This document shows positions 8,865-17,538 of a stretch of DNA of 64,000 bases, piece by piece. Within the stretch, counting starts at the first letter, position 1; each line of letters begins with the position of its first letter. The stretch is from the NCBI GenBank assembly GCA_019694395.1, contig JAIBCC010000027.1, forward strand, positions 32,398 to 96,397. The letters are read 5' to 3'. The position numbers and the translations under genes are program-made. This stretch comes from Pyrinomonadaceae bacterium. GTDB taxonomy: Bacteria; Acidobacteriota; Blastocatellia; Pyrinomonadales; Pyrinomonadaceae. The notes beneath the pieces were generated by a model, which saw only the letters and a program-made list of their open reading frames with translations, ran no database searches and was not told where the DNA came from.

Positions 8865-9620
8865 TTATTCGCCTAAAAGTCGGCTGGCATCTTCGCTCAA
8901 TTCATCCAGATTGAGCCGAATCATTCCGCCTGCATCTGAAAAAGCCGCCATTTGAGAGCGTTGTTGGTCACGCCAGCGGAAAAAAGCAAAGCCGCAAATG
9001 ATACCTAAAACAACTGCAATTCCAACTCCGCCGACAATGGCTAAAACGGTTGAAAGGAATAATTGCGAGGCTTGTTTGACGAAATAATCTTCGGCTCTTT
9101 TTAGATAAGTTGGATCTTCATTTAACCATTGAACGACTTTTTCGTATTTCACCTGATCAAGCAAGGCATTGGCGGAGGACTCATCTTTCCCGTCGAAAAC
9201 AAAAACCGAATAATTTCCGATACGGCGGTAATAAATCGGTGAATCAGCCTGATTTGTGTTCAAGAATTCTTTGATTTTATTGTCAGCATCAACTGAAAAC
9301 TGTGGCGTTTGAAATTCGATGATCAAGAGTTTTCCTGCCGGATAACTAGCGGCTGCGCCTTCTGTTCCGCCTGCAAAATCAATTAAATCAAGAACTTTAC
9401 GCTCTCCGAGAGATTTTTTCAGTTCAGCGGAATTTTTGATATAAGCAGCATCGTCTTTGACATTTTTCCATTCAGGGAGAGCTTGGATAACTGATGGAGT
9501 AATATCTTCTTCGGAAACTACCGAAATATCAGCCGGCTTTTTCGGCGCATTTTGAGCAAAACCAAAATTTGTCAAAACCAAAACAACCACTAACAACTTT
9601 AACCAATTCAAATGACGCAT
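8865..9620 (-). CDS. Exported membrane-anchored protein of unknown function
   Basis: This 251-residue protein has a signal peptide (residues 1-22, ending GFAQ), an outer domain of about 165 residues, one membrane helix (about 190-214, VLAIVGGVGIAVVLGIICGFAFF) and a short cytoplasmic tail ending LNLDELSEDASRLLGE. The outer domain includes FAGGTEGAAASYPAGKLLIIEFQTPQ and YYRRIGNYSVFVFDG, which look like beta strands in an alpha/beta fold. I do not recognise the family with confidence. The gene converges with the aminotransferase gene, with two bases between the stops. Confidence 0.7.
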   Translation of the reverse strand: MRHLNWLKLLVVVLVLTNFGFAQNAPKKPADISVVSEEDITPSVIQALPEWKNVKDDAAYIKNSAELKKSLGERKVLDLIDFAGGTEGAAASYPAGKLLIIEFQTPQFSVDADNKIKEFLNTNQADSPIYYRRIGNYSVFVFDGKDESSANALLDQVKYEKVVQWLNEDPTYLKRAEDYFVKQASQLFLSTVLAIVGGVGIAVVLGIICGFAFFRWRDQQRSQMAAFSDAGGMIRLNLDELSEDASRLLGE

Positions 9621-9709
9621 TACAAAAATCTCCGCGTTTCAAGTCTTTTCCTTGATATTACAATTTTTGTCGAAAAAAACAAATGTTTTGTGAAATTGAA
9701 ACGATTTGA

Positions 9710-9728
9710 CTGACTTCACTCTAGTCAG
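9710..9728. terminator. Weak hairpin downstream of the Agl23-like gene
   Basis: CTGACT pairs with AGTCAG around a 7-base loop, just after the minus-strand stop at 9739. The T-run lies on the plus-strand side, so its role in ending the minus-strand transcript is uncertain. Confidence 0.35.
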
Positions 9729-9738
9729 CTTTTTCCCT

Positions 9739-11553
9739 TTAATTTACAGTTACAGGCACAATATTAGTTGTATCAGAATCGGCTAAATCCTTTCTGACCA
9801 ATAAAATCAAAGTTACTCCGGGACGCAGCGGATATTCTCCGACTTTTTTATAATGGCTCGCGTATTTGACGCTGATGTCGTAATCCTGCTCATCTTTTTT
9901 GGCAACGATCATTTCAGCGGTAGAGGCATCAACGAGTTTGCCGTGAAAATTAGCGTGACGGTATTCGCGCATATACCACGGCATTGACCAATAATCAGGT
10001 GAAACTATTTCGATAGTTGCGTCTTTATCCAACCCGCTCTTATCCGCGTAATATTCAATCTTTTTGATCAGATCAAGAAATCCGCGTTGAGTATGAGCAT
10101 AAACATACGGCATCTGGTCATCGTCGTAGCGTTGAAAGTTCAGATCATAAGTTTGATAACTTAAAACCGTAGCAGCAAACAGAGTCAAGAGTCCGGCAAA
10201 TCCCTTAAAAGCAATGTCACGGTTATTAAAAATTTCATTGATTCCGTAACCTGCCACCATGCACATCGGCAAAAGGAAAGAAAGTGCCAGCCACGGAGTT
10301 TTGTAAGGAATAATCGTGTAAGCGGCAAAAAGCCCGAATGCCCACAATCCGGTGAACATTGCAAAAATATGTCTGCCTTTGAAAAAGGCGATCAGAGTTC
10401 CAACCGCAGAAAGAATTAAAATCGGCAGCTCAGTTATTTTTAGCCATTTAACATAAGCTAAATAACCATTTTGCGTATGATCGGTGCTTCCGGTTTTAGT
10501 CCACACGGCGTAAGCTTCAAAAGCTCCTGCAACTCCTCCCCAATAGGTAAAAAATGACGAAAAGAACAAAAAAGCGACATAGATAAACGTCAATCCAACC
10601 GCCAGAAGCAAGAACGGGGAATCAGATTCCTGAAAGCGTTTGAGAAATGTATCCCAAGTGATTTTTATTGGTTCGAGATCATTTTCTTTAACTTCGCCGA
10701 AAACTCCCGGATATATTTTTCGCCAAATCCAAACACAGAAACACGCTATCACCATTGTTCCGAGTGTGATAAAAGCGGTTTCCTTGGTGGCAAAAAACAA
10801 TGCCATCGAAGCTGAAGCAAGAATTAAATAGATCGGTCTGCCTTCGTTCCAATTAAGCAGCATCCTCATTACCAGAAAAACTAAAAATGCTTCAACTGCA
10901 AAAAATCCGATTTGCAAGATCCACAACAACGTCGGATTATCTTTGCCAATCGCACTCGCAAACATTATTGCCGGCGCAATAAAACAAACCAATAACAACA
11001 ACGTCATCAAAATTGTGGCAAAAATTCCGGCTTTTCTGCCTTCGATAAAAAACAAAACGCCTAAAACAATACCTAAACTACAGAAAACAAAGAAAATTTC
11101 GTGAATAAAATAGCGCGAAATATAAACCATTCCGGGCGATAATGCGACAAATAAAGCCCCTGCAATACTTCCGAATAAGCCAAGATATTTTCGCAAACCA
11201 AGAACCATCGCCACCATCAAAACACCAAAAACAGCTACACTGGCACGAATCGAAAATGTTTCAAGCCCAAAAACTTTGGTAAAAGCCAGCGAAATATAAT
11301 AGAGAGTCGGACCGTGATAATTGCTCGGATCGTATTGGTATTTGCCGTCACGGAATAGATTGATTAGAAAATAACCATTAACCCCTTCGTCATGGTGTAA
11401 AGGTTTAAGCGTCAAATCCCAAAATCGCCAAAAAGCCGCAATTGCCGTGACAATAATGCAGACAATTGACCAATATTCGAGTTTAAATTTTGGACTTTCC
11501 TCTTTAAATTCAGCAATTTCCTGTTTTTTATTTCCGATATTTTCTTCTGTCAT
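9739..11553 (-). CDS. Agl23-like (TIGR03663 family) polytopic glycosyltransferase
   Basis: This 604-residue membrane protein has about a dozen hydrophobic segments. The loop after the first membrane helix holds KPLHHDEGVNGYF (HDE at 54-56). This acidic motif is typical of GT-C fold lipid-dependent glycosyltransferases and of the 'flippase activity-associated protein Agl23' family, and DPSNYHGPTLYYISL follows. The C-terminal part holds YKTPWLALSFLLPMC and a soluble tail with a predicted periplasmic domain. It probably moves sugar from a lipid carrier to an extracytoplasmic acceptor. It overlaps the upstream gene by the 4 bases ATGA, so the two are translationally coupled. Confidence 0.8.
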   Translation of the reverse strand: MTEENIGNKKQEIAEFKEESPKFKLEYWSIVCIIVTAIAAFWRFWDLTLKPLHHDEGVNGYFLINLFRDGKYQYDPSNYHGPTLYYISLAFTKVFGLETFSIRASVAVFGVLMVAMVLGLRKYLGLFGSIAGALFVALSPGMVYISRYFIHEIFFVFCSLGIVLGVLFFIEGRKAGIFATILMTLLLLVCFIAPAIMFASAIGKDNPTLLWILQIGFFAVEAFLVFLVMRMLLNWNEGRPIYLILASASMALFFATKETAFITLGTMVIACFCVWIWRKIYPGVFGEVKENDLEPIKITWDTFLKRFQESDSPFLLLAVGLTFIYVAFLFFSSFFTYWGGVAGAFEAYAVWTKTGSTDHTQNGYLAYVKWLKITELPILILSAVGTLIAFFKGRHIFAMFTGLWAFGLFAAYTIIPYKTPWLALSFLLPMCMVAGYGINEIFNNRDIAFKGFAGLLTLFAATVLSYQTYDLNFQRYDDDQMPYVYAHTQRGFLDLIKKIEYYADKSGLDKDATIEIVSPDYWSMPWYMREYRHANFHGKLVDASTAEMIVAKKDEQDYDISVKYASHYKKVGEYPLRPGVTLILLVRKDLADSDTTNIVPVTVN

Positions 11554-13562
11554 TTCACTTTATAAACTTTGAATTCACCAATTTCGGCTATTTTAGGATA
11601 TTTTTCAAAAAAAGTATCATTCAAAATCAAATTGTTTTGAATCATATAATTTCTTTCTTCAGGGGAAATCAGCACATATTCAATATTATTTTTCTTCAAT
11701 AAACTGTCCGCCAGAGCCGAACCTTCATAAATCCGCATTAATTCTCTTTCCCGAGGTTCGTAGTCAATTCCGTAAGAAGCCAGATGCCCGATGTAACGCA
11801 TTAACGAAAGTCTGCCCGTCAAAACAACCGCCGAATTATAGGTCGGAGCATTCAAAAATAGTGCATTCGGCTCCGTTTTTTGCTTGATTTCCTGAGCAAT
11901 TTTGATCGAATCATTGTTAAAAATCTGATAATTGATTTGTTTGGACATTACCCGCCAAACATCAATTGCCCCCGACAAAATAAGCACAGTAAATGAAACA
12001 ACTGCAAGTGTTTTGAAAAACAAACTTTTCTGCCACATCCACGCGAGCAGCCACGCCACGAACGGAATTGATGCCAAAAACCAATAGATTAAAACCTTGA
12101 TGTTATCCCATTCCCACGGCGCGAGTTTTATTGTGTTTGTAAGAAGAAAAATGAAAAAGAATGGCATGTAAAACAATAGTAAGGAGTTGGGAGTTAGGAG
12201 TTGAGAGTCCGGTTCCTCCTTTTGAGATTCTGTATCTGTCCGTTTTAGCATCAAAAATAGTGCTACTAACAGTAATGGAATAAAAAAGCCCAGATTCTTT
12301 AACCAGAACAAAAAGAAGTTTTCTTTACCTTTATCCCAACCGAAATGCCAGCCGATAAATTTATCCAGATTAGTTGCACTTCCGGTCAAAGACCAAAATA
12401 ATTCGGGAACAGCTAAAAGTGAAACTGCCATTCCGAAAATTAAATAAGTTCTGAAATTCTTTAAATCGAATAAAACCAAAAACGCACAGACAATAAATAA
12501 GGCAAATAAACTATGAACGTGAATTAACGGAAGCATTCCGGCAAGCAAACCTAGAAATATCAACGGTAAGGAGTTACGGAAAAATTCTCCTACTGTTTCT
12601 TCATTTTTAGTATCTTCCTTTGCGTCTTGGCTCCTTTGCGTCTTTGCGTTAAAAATTCCCCACAAATAAGTCAAAACAATCACCACAATCGGCATTCCAA
12701 GCAAAAATGCGCGTTGCGTGATAAACAGCACGATCATCGGATTTCCCCAGCGCAAAGTTTCAGGCTTGATGGTGTAATCCTTGTCCAAATTCATCAAAAA
12801 TTCGGTCAAACCGCGTCCGTCCTGCCAATAATCCCGAAAGAAAATAGCAAATCCCAATCCACCCGAAAAAAGCAGTAGCCACGGCGCAAATTTTCCTGCT
12901 AAACGATTTTTGGTCAGGGCAAAAGTAAATTTTTCGAGTAGCACAAAGAGCGAAAATCCAAGCGTGATATTTTGAAAAAACATTGCGTCACGGACATTCG
13001 CGCCAAATTTCATTAAACACGCGACCAAAAAATCCGCCATAAACGGATAAGTAAATTTGGCTCCGGCAAACGATGGATTTTGCGGCGGAAAATTATTGCC
13101 GTCGGTAAAGCTGAAAATTGCTCCGAGATGAAACGGCAAATCGCCTAAATTGTTTGAACCGCCCGTAAAAATTCCGTCTTTGGTTTCGATCATCGCACGG
13201 TCAAAAAAGATGCAGAGAATCAAAAAAATACTCGCGTAATAAACAAAAACGGCGAATTTTCCAAAGGTTACGCCTTCAAATTTCCCACGCGCTTTTTGCA
13301 AATTACCGATAAAAAGCTGCTTCGTTTCCTTTTGCGCGAATAAAATCAGAGGCAATAAAGTCAAAACCAACGCAATCATCAGCGAAGTCATTGAAAGCCC
13401 GATCAGACACGCCAACAAAAAGGCAATCAGCCCGAAAAATGTTGAACCGATGACATTTCCCGCACAAATCCGCACCAATAACGAATCTTCTTTTTCATAA
13501 AGATAAGTTAGAATCGTTCCGCTAAAAGTTATCAGTAAAATTATGAGTAGAGAAAGAATCAT
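11550..13562 (-). CDS. Large polytopic membrane protein, glycosyltransferase-like
   Basis: This 670-residue protein has 12 or more hydrophobic segments and a C-terminal soluble part. A GGSNNLGDLPFHLG loop at about 135-148 carries D141 and H145, a layout like the first catalytic loop of GT-C enzymes. The tail (TKPNALFLNAPTYNSAVVLTGR, about 575-610) resembles the periplasmic region of glycosyltransferase 39 relatives. Two Lys/Glu/Gln-rich stretches near residues 304-325 and 448-462 are encoded by dispersed DNA repeats and lie in loops between membrane segments. It probably works with the coupled Agl23-like protein in glycan assembly; the substrate is unknown. Confidence 0.65.
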   Translation of the reverse strand: MILSLLIILLITFSGTILTYLYEKEDSLLVRICAGNVIGSTFFGLIAFLLACLIGLSMTSLMIALVLTLLPLILFAQKETKQLFIGNLQKARGKFEGVTFGKFAVFVYYASIFLILCIFFDRAMIETKDGIFTGGSNNLGDLPFHLGAIFSFTDGNNFPPQNPSFAGAKFTYPFMADFLVACLMKFGANVRDAMFFQNITLGFSLFVLLEKFTFALTKNRLAGKFAPWLLLFSGGLGFAIFFRDYWQDGRGLTEFLMNLDKDYTIKPETLRWGNPMIVLFITQRAFLLGMPIVVIVLTYLWGIFNAKTQRSQDAKEDTKNEETVGEFFRNSLPLIFLGLLAGMLPLIHVHSLFALFIVCAFLVLFDLKNFRTYLIFGMAVSLLAVPELFWSLTGSATNLDKFIGWHFGWDKGKENFFLFWLKNLGFFIPLLLVALFLMLKRTDTESQKEEPDSQLLTPNSLLLFYMPFFFIFLLTNTIKLAPWEWDNIKVLIYWFLASIPFVAWLLAWMWQKSLFFKTLAVVSFTVLILSGAIDVWRVMSKQINYQIFNNDSIKIAQEIKQKTEPNALFLNAPTYNSAVVLTGRLSLMRYIGHLASYGIDYEPRERELMRIYEGSALADSLLKKNNIEYVLISPEERNYMIQNNLILNDTFFEKYPKIAEIGEFKVYKVK
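12181..12207 (+). repeat. Short repeat, family B (ggagttaggagtt type), inside the membrane protein gene
   Basis: Three imperfect copies of ggagttg/ggagtta in tandem are read on the coding strand as DSQLLTPNSLL. The protein stretch is out of character with the hydrophobic surroundings. Confidence 0.5.
12618..12650 (-). repeat. Dispersed heptad repeat, family A, copy inside the membrane protein gene
   Basis: ctttgcgtcttgg followed by ctcctttgcgtctttgcgtt. On the coding strand it reads NAKTQRSQDAKED, a polar insert between membrane segments, very like the insert in the SMC hinge. Confidence 0.7.
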
Positions 13563-13638
13563 TACGATTTTGAATTATACCCTAATTTTTCACAAAGATT
13601 AGCAGTAAAATTCAATTAAACTTGAGGTAAAAACAAAT

Positions 13639-14124
13639 CTACGAAACGCCTTTGGCTGAATCCCAACTGCTCTGCAATTTTCGCAAAAAGACGATCTGTC
13701 CGATGTGATAAGCGTTGTGGATATTCATCTGAGCGATTGGCGAACCCCATTCGTCCTGATTATTAGGCGGAATCGTTTCGCTGAATTTCGCATCGTCGGC
13801 GTTTTCCAGCAAAGCTTTCCATTCCGACATTATTCGCTCAAACTCCTGCAAAATCTTGTCCCAATCAGCCGTTTCGTATAAAAAAGTTTCGGCAATTTCT
13901 TTTTCGGTTTTTTCTACCTTTTCACCTTTGAAACGCCGTAAAAATTTGTAATTGTAAAAATTAAGATGATTGACAATTTGGGCAACCGAATGAGAATCTT
14001 CGCTCGGTTTCCAAAAAGCCTTTTCCGCCGAAAGATCTTCCAAAGCGGATTTTGCCGCCGCAAACCACGCTGATTCAGCGTAACAGGCTGTAAATTGTTC
14101 AGTTAGGATTTCTTTTGCGTTCAT
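13639..14124 (-). CDS. DinB superfamily protein
   Basis: This 161-residue four-helix-bundle protein has the His triad expected for a divalent metal site: H53 in VAQIVNHLNFYN, and the pair in NIHNAYHIGQIVFLRKL near the C-terminus. Family members include thiol-dependent transferases that use bacillithiol or mycothiol, and damage-inducible proteins. The substrate here is unknown. Its start overlaps the DUF2199 gene stop by 4 bases, so the two form one operon with transketolase downstream on the map but upstream in transcription. Confidence 0.85.
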   Translation of the reverse strand: MNAKEILTEQFTACYAESAWFAAAKSALEDLSAEKAFWKPSEDSHSVAQIVNHLNFYNYKFLRRFKGEKVEKTEKEIAETFLYETADWDKILQEFERIMSEWKALLENADDAKFSETIPPNNQDEWGSPIAQMNIHNAYHIGQIVFLRKLQSSWDSAKGVS

Positions 14125-14636
14125 AATTCTTTTCTTTTTCCATGAGTCATCAACTCATAAATCTCAATTAGGCGTTCTTTTGATATTCCCTCCCGCTGCT
14201 CAACTGCTAAGCGGTGATTAGTAGGCTCAATATCAATATAAGGACGAATCCCATTATTTCTCAGATAAACATTTGTTTTTAGATTTTCCTCTTCTGTAGA
14301 ATAATCAGCAAAACACGTATTGAGCCAGCCAAAAAAAGGAGGTTCTTCATCTCTTTCAGCAACTTCATAAAGTTCTTGAAATCTGAAAAAACTTTTTTCA
14401 CTTAACGAAACCCAAACGCCCCAGATAAAAGGCTCTTCTTCGCCGTGAACGTGAATTTCAACACACCCTCGAACAAAGAAAAATTTATCATCAATAACAC
14501 AAGTGTCGGAAGTCAAAAAACAACGCTCTGAACGTTCATTTTCAGGCACATCCAAATAATAAATCGGAAATTCATAACCGAAAGTTGGAACCCCTTGATG
14601 AATTTTATCGCAGGTATTGCATTTGAATTCAAACAT
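14121..14636 (-). CDS. DUF2199 domain protein
   Basis: This 171-residue protein matches DUF2199: an N-terminal FKCNTCDKIH with a CxxC zinc-knuckle-like pair, then PIYYLDVPENERSERCFLTSDTCVIDDKFFFVRGCVEIHV and FIWGVWVSLSEKSFFRFQELYE. The function of the family is unknown. It lies 2 bases after the transketolase stop and overlaps the DinB start, so all three genes are likely on one message. Confidence 0.85.
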   Translation of the reverse strand: MFEFKCNTCDKIHQGVPTFGYEFPIYYLDVPENERSERCFLTSDTCVIDDKFFFVRGCVEIHVHGEEEPFIWGVWVSLSEKSFFRFQELYEVAERDEEPPFFGWLNTCFADYSTEEENLKTNVYLRNNGIRPYIDIEPTNHRLAVEQREGISKERLIEIYELMTHGKRKEL

Positions 14637-14638
14637 TT

Positions 14639-16630
14639 TTATAACAATGCTTTAGCTTTCGCCACCACATTCTCAACCGTAAAACCGTATTCTTTGAACA
14701 CAACTTCAGCCGGAGCAGACGCACCGAATTTGTCCACAGCGACACAATCATCAGCGTATTTGTGCCAGCCGAAAGAAACACCGGCTTCGACAGCGAGAGT
14801 TTTCACATTATTCGGCAAAACAGAGTCGCGGTATTTGGCGGATTGTTCGTCAAAAAGTTCGGTGCACGGCATCGAAACAACGCGGGTTGGAATTCCATCA
14901 GATTCCAGAACGTCTTTGGCTTGAAGAGTTAAGCCGATTTCCGAACCTGTTCCGATTAAAATTACTTTCGGCTCGTTGTTTGATGCTTCGGCTAAAATGT
15001 AGCCGCCTTTTTGCGTGCCTTTGGCGGAAGAATATTTGGTGCGGTCAATCAAAGCGACTTTTTGCCGTGAAAGTGCCAACACGGTCGGAGCGGTTTTGCG
15101 GTTGATGGCGATTGCCCAAGCTTCGGAAACTTCCGGTCCGTCGGCAGGACGCAGAACAAAAAGATGCGGAATGGCGCGAAGTGCCGCCAAATGTTCAACC
15201 GATTGATGGGTTGGACCGTCTTCGCCTAAACCGATCGAATCGTGCGTGAAAACAAAAATCGTTTGCGCGGCGGAAAGCGAAGCAAGGCGAATCGCCGGAC
15301 GGCAATAATCCGAAAAGGTCATAAAAGTTCCGCCGAATGGAATCAGCCCGCCGTAGAGCGCAATGCCGTTCATAATGCCGCCCATCGCGTGTTCGCGGAT
15401 GCCGTAGTGCATATTTCGTCCGGCGTAATTGTTCGGCTCAAAATCAGTTGAGTTTTTGATGGTCGTGTTATTCGATGGCGTTAGATCCGCCGAACCGCCG
15501 ATCAGATTCGGAATCGTGTCAGCAATGGCGTTAATCACTTCGCCCGAATAAGCACGAGTCGCTTTGGCTTCCGTTCCTTCAAAACTCGGCAAAAATGATT
15601 CCCAATTTTCGGGGAAATTTTTGTTGATGAGATTTGAAAAATCCTCGCCGTATTTTTCAGTATAAGTTTTCAAAAGCTCATTCCATTCATTTTCCAGCTT
15701 TTCACCGTTCGGAATTGCCTCGCGGTATTTGGCATAAACTTCGTCAGGAACATAAAATTCGGCATTTTCATCCCAACCCAAATTGCGCTTCATTTCCTTT
15801 ACTGCATCAACTCCGGGCGCGTCCGAGTGCGCTTTGGAAGTTCCTTGTTTCGGCAGACCAAAACCAATAATTGTTTTAACTGCAATAATTGAAGGTTTAT
15901 CTGTAACTTTTTGCGCTTCGATGATGGCGTTTTCGATTTCTTCCAGATTGTTGCCGTCATTGACAATTTGAGTATGCCAGCCGTAAGCCTCGTAACGCTG
16001 CAAGACATTTTCGGTAAATGACAATTCGGTCGAGCCGTCAATCGTGATGCTGTTGTCATCGTAGAGAAAAGTCAGATTTCCGAGCTTCAAATGTCCCGCC
16101 AAACTCGACGCTTCGCCCGAAATTCCTTCCTGCAAATCGCCGTCCGAAACAATCGCGTAAACGTGATTATCCACGATTTTTGCATCGTCTTTGTTGTAAC
16201 GTGCGGCAAGATGTTTTTCGGCAATCGCCAAACCAACCGCGTTGGAAGTCCCCGCGCCAAGCGGTCCCGTTGTCACTTCAACTCCCGCCGTCAAATGATT
16301 TTCGGGATGTCCGGGCGTGCTTGAACCGTATTGGCGAAACTGCTTGATCTCATCCATCGAAACCGATTCGTAACCCGTTAAATGCAAAAGCGAATAAATC
16401 AACATCGAACCATGTCCGCCCGACAGCACAAATCTATCGCGGTTAAACCAATGCGGATTCTTCGGATTGTGGCGTAAGAATTTTGTCCACAGAACATAAG
16501 CTGTCGGAGCCATTCCCAAAGGCAAGCCCGGATGTCCCGAATTCGCTTTTTGAATCGCGTCAATCGTTAAAGTTCTAATCGTGTTGATACAAAGTTGGTC
16601 AAGATCGGTTTTTGTTTCTGTTGTTGGCAT
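14639..16630 (-). CDS. tkt: Transketolase
   Basis: This thiamine-diphosphate enzyme transfers two-carbon ketol units in the non-oxidative pentose phosphate pathway. At 663 residues it has the usual length. Visible motifs are ANSGHPGLPLGMAPTAYVLW near the N-terminus, the ThDP/Mg motif GDLQEGISGEASSLAGHLKLGNLTFLYDDN, and DGPTHQSVEHLAALRAIP with RPADGPEVSEAW in the pyrimidine domain. I take ATG 16630 (MPTTETKTDLDQLCINTIR) because the upstream frame to 16687 overlaps the next gene and adds a non-conserved tail. The gluconokinase-like gene upstream on the same strand fits a shared role in pentose phosphate metabolism. Confidence 0.95.
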   Translation of the reverse strand: MPTTETKTDLDQLCINTIRTLTIDAIQKANSGHPGLPLGMAPTAYVLWTKFLRHNPKNPHWFNRDRFVLSGGHGSMLIYSLLHLTGYESVSMDEIKQFRQYGSSTPGHPENHLTAGVEVTTGPLGAGTSNAVGLAIAEKHLAARYNKDDAKIVDNHVYAIVSDGDLQEGISGEASSLAGHLKLGNLTFLYDDNSITIDGSTELSFTENVLQRYEAYGWHTQIVNDGNNLEEIENAIIEAQKVTDKPSIIAVKTIIGFGLPKQGTSKAHSDAPGVDAVKEMKRNLGWDENAEFYVPDEVYAKYREAIPNGEKLENEWNELLKTYTEKYGEDFSNLINKNFPENWESFLPSFEGTEAKATRAYSGEVINAIADTIPNLIGGSADLTPSNNTTIKNSTDFEPNNYAGRNMHYGIREHAMGGIMNGIALYGGLIPFGGTFMTFSDYCRPAIRLASLSAAQTIFVFTHDSIGLGEDGPTHQSVEHLAALRAIPHLFVLRPADGPEVSEAWAIAINRKTAPTVLALSRQKVALIDRTKYSSAKGTQKGGYILAEASNNEPKVILIGTGSEIGLTLQAKDVLESDGIPTRVVSMPCTELFDEQSAKYRDSVLPNNVKTLAVEAGVSFGWHKYADDCVAVDKFGASAPAEVVFKEYGFTVENVVAKAKALL

Positions 16631-16634
16631 AAGT

Positions 16635-17081
16635 TTAGTTTTTAATTTTTTTGGTAGTTGGTTTGAATAATTCTTCGATTTTGTCAAAGTCTTTTGCGCG
16701 AATCAAAATACACTCTTCACAGTTTGGAATCTCGTCATTTTTCGGAGAAATCCAAAATTGAACTTTCTCTTCCTTGCTGTTTGTAAGTAGTAGGAATGAA
16801 AATCTTTCCAGTGGCATTCTCAAAAAAAGCAGACCTTTTCTTAGTCTGGCAGTTTGACGGAATATGTCTGATTTCGTTTTTGCAGCTATGCGAATTTTGG
16901 CGAAACAATTTTCGCTGGCATTCAGCAATACTGATACGTTCTGTATTCTCTCTTTTTTTGATCCGCCCTCTGAATTAGCAAACTCATCAACCAACTCAGG
17001 CTTTTTACAATTATCAGTCTGTGCAAAAATCATAAAACAAAATGACAGATTAAGAATTACGATGAAAATAATTGGCTTCAT
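16635..17081 (-). CDS. Small exported protein of unknown function
   Basis: This 148-residue protein begins with a signal peptide (MKPIIFIVILNLSFCFMIFAQ). ATG 17081 is chosen because AGGGAAAAG lies just before it and because the frame upstream to 17168 runs into the SWIM gene. The mature part has a Cys near its start and two near the end in the sequence IPNCEECILIRAKDF, followed by a Lys-rich tail. I recognise no family. It lies between the SWIM protein and transketolase genes, with short gaps, so it is probably in their operon. Confidence 0.65.
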   Translation of the reverse strand: MKPIIFIVILNLSFCFMIFAQTDNCKKPELVDEFANSEGGSKKERIQNVSVLLNASENCFAKIRIAAKTKSDIFRQTARLRKGLLFLRMPLERFSFLLLTNSKEEKVQFWISPKNDEIPNCEECILIRAKDFDKIEELFKPTTKKIKN

Positions 17082-17091
17082 AACTTTTCCC

Positions 17092-17538
17092 TTAATAATA
17101 ATGTTCATCGAACTCATCTTCAAATTCATCTTCTGCAAAATCCTCGTCAAAAGTGCGGAAGAATTCATTACGAAATTTACGGTCTGTTTTCAATAATTTA
17201 CGCACAAAGGCGCGGAGGGCAAAATCGTTGACGCTTGCCAAAACATTTTCAAACTTTGCTGCCGAATCGGTAAAATCTTTGGCTCTTAGTTTGTAAAAGA
17301 CGGCAACCGCGTGTTTGCAAGTATCGCCCCAATCGTAAGGACAATCGCATTCATATTCAACAATCTCGTTGCCGTTAAGTTTAACATAGACTGTGTAAAT
17401 TTCACTGCCGAAAACTACTGCACTAAACTCATTTTCCGAGACCTTTTCAACCTTGCGAACGTCTTCGTTTTCATAATAATCAAGACCTCGTTCAACGATT
17501 TTAGGCTCAACAAATTGTTCAAAATTTTGCAGATTCAT
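17092..17538 (-). CDS. SWIM zinc-finger domain protein
   Basis: This 148-residue protein contains a SWIM zinc finger, C64-x-C66-x7-C74-x-H76, in EYECDCPYDWGDTCKHAVAVFYKL. Family domains bind DNA or protein. The N-terminus (FVEPKIVERGLDYYENEDVRKVEKV) matches the short beta domain usually found before SWIM in bacterial proteins. The C-terminal 20 residues are strongly acidic (Asp/Glu with a final HYY). In larger relatives this module precedes a SNF2 helicase, but here it stands alone. It overlaps the 3' end of the FGGY kinase gene by 20 bases. Confidence 0.85.
   Translation of the reverse strand: MNLQNFEQFVEPKIVERGLDYYENEDVRKVEKVSENEFSAVVFGSEIYTVYVKLNGNEIVEYECDCPYDWGDTCKHAVAVFYKLRAKDFTDSAAKFENVLASVNDFALRAFVRKLLKTDRKFRNEFFRTFDEDFAEDEFEDEFDEHYY

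Noticed and set aside
17200..17225. Heptad-like sequence (acaaaggcgcggaggg) in the SWIM gene
   Set aside because: The match is partial, with no second unit, and the protein is normal in length.
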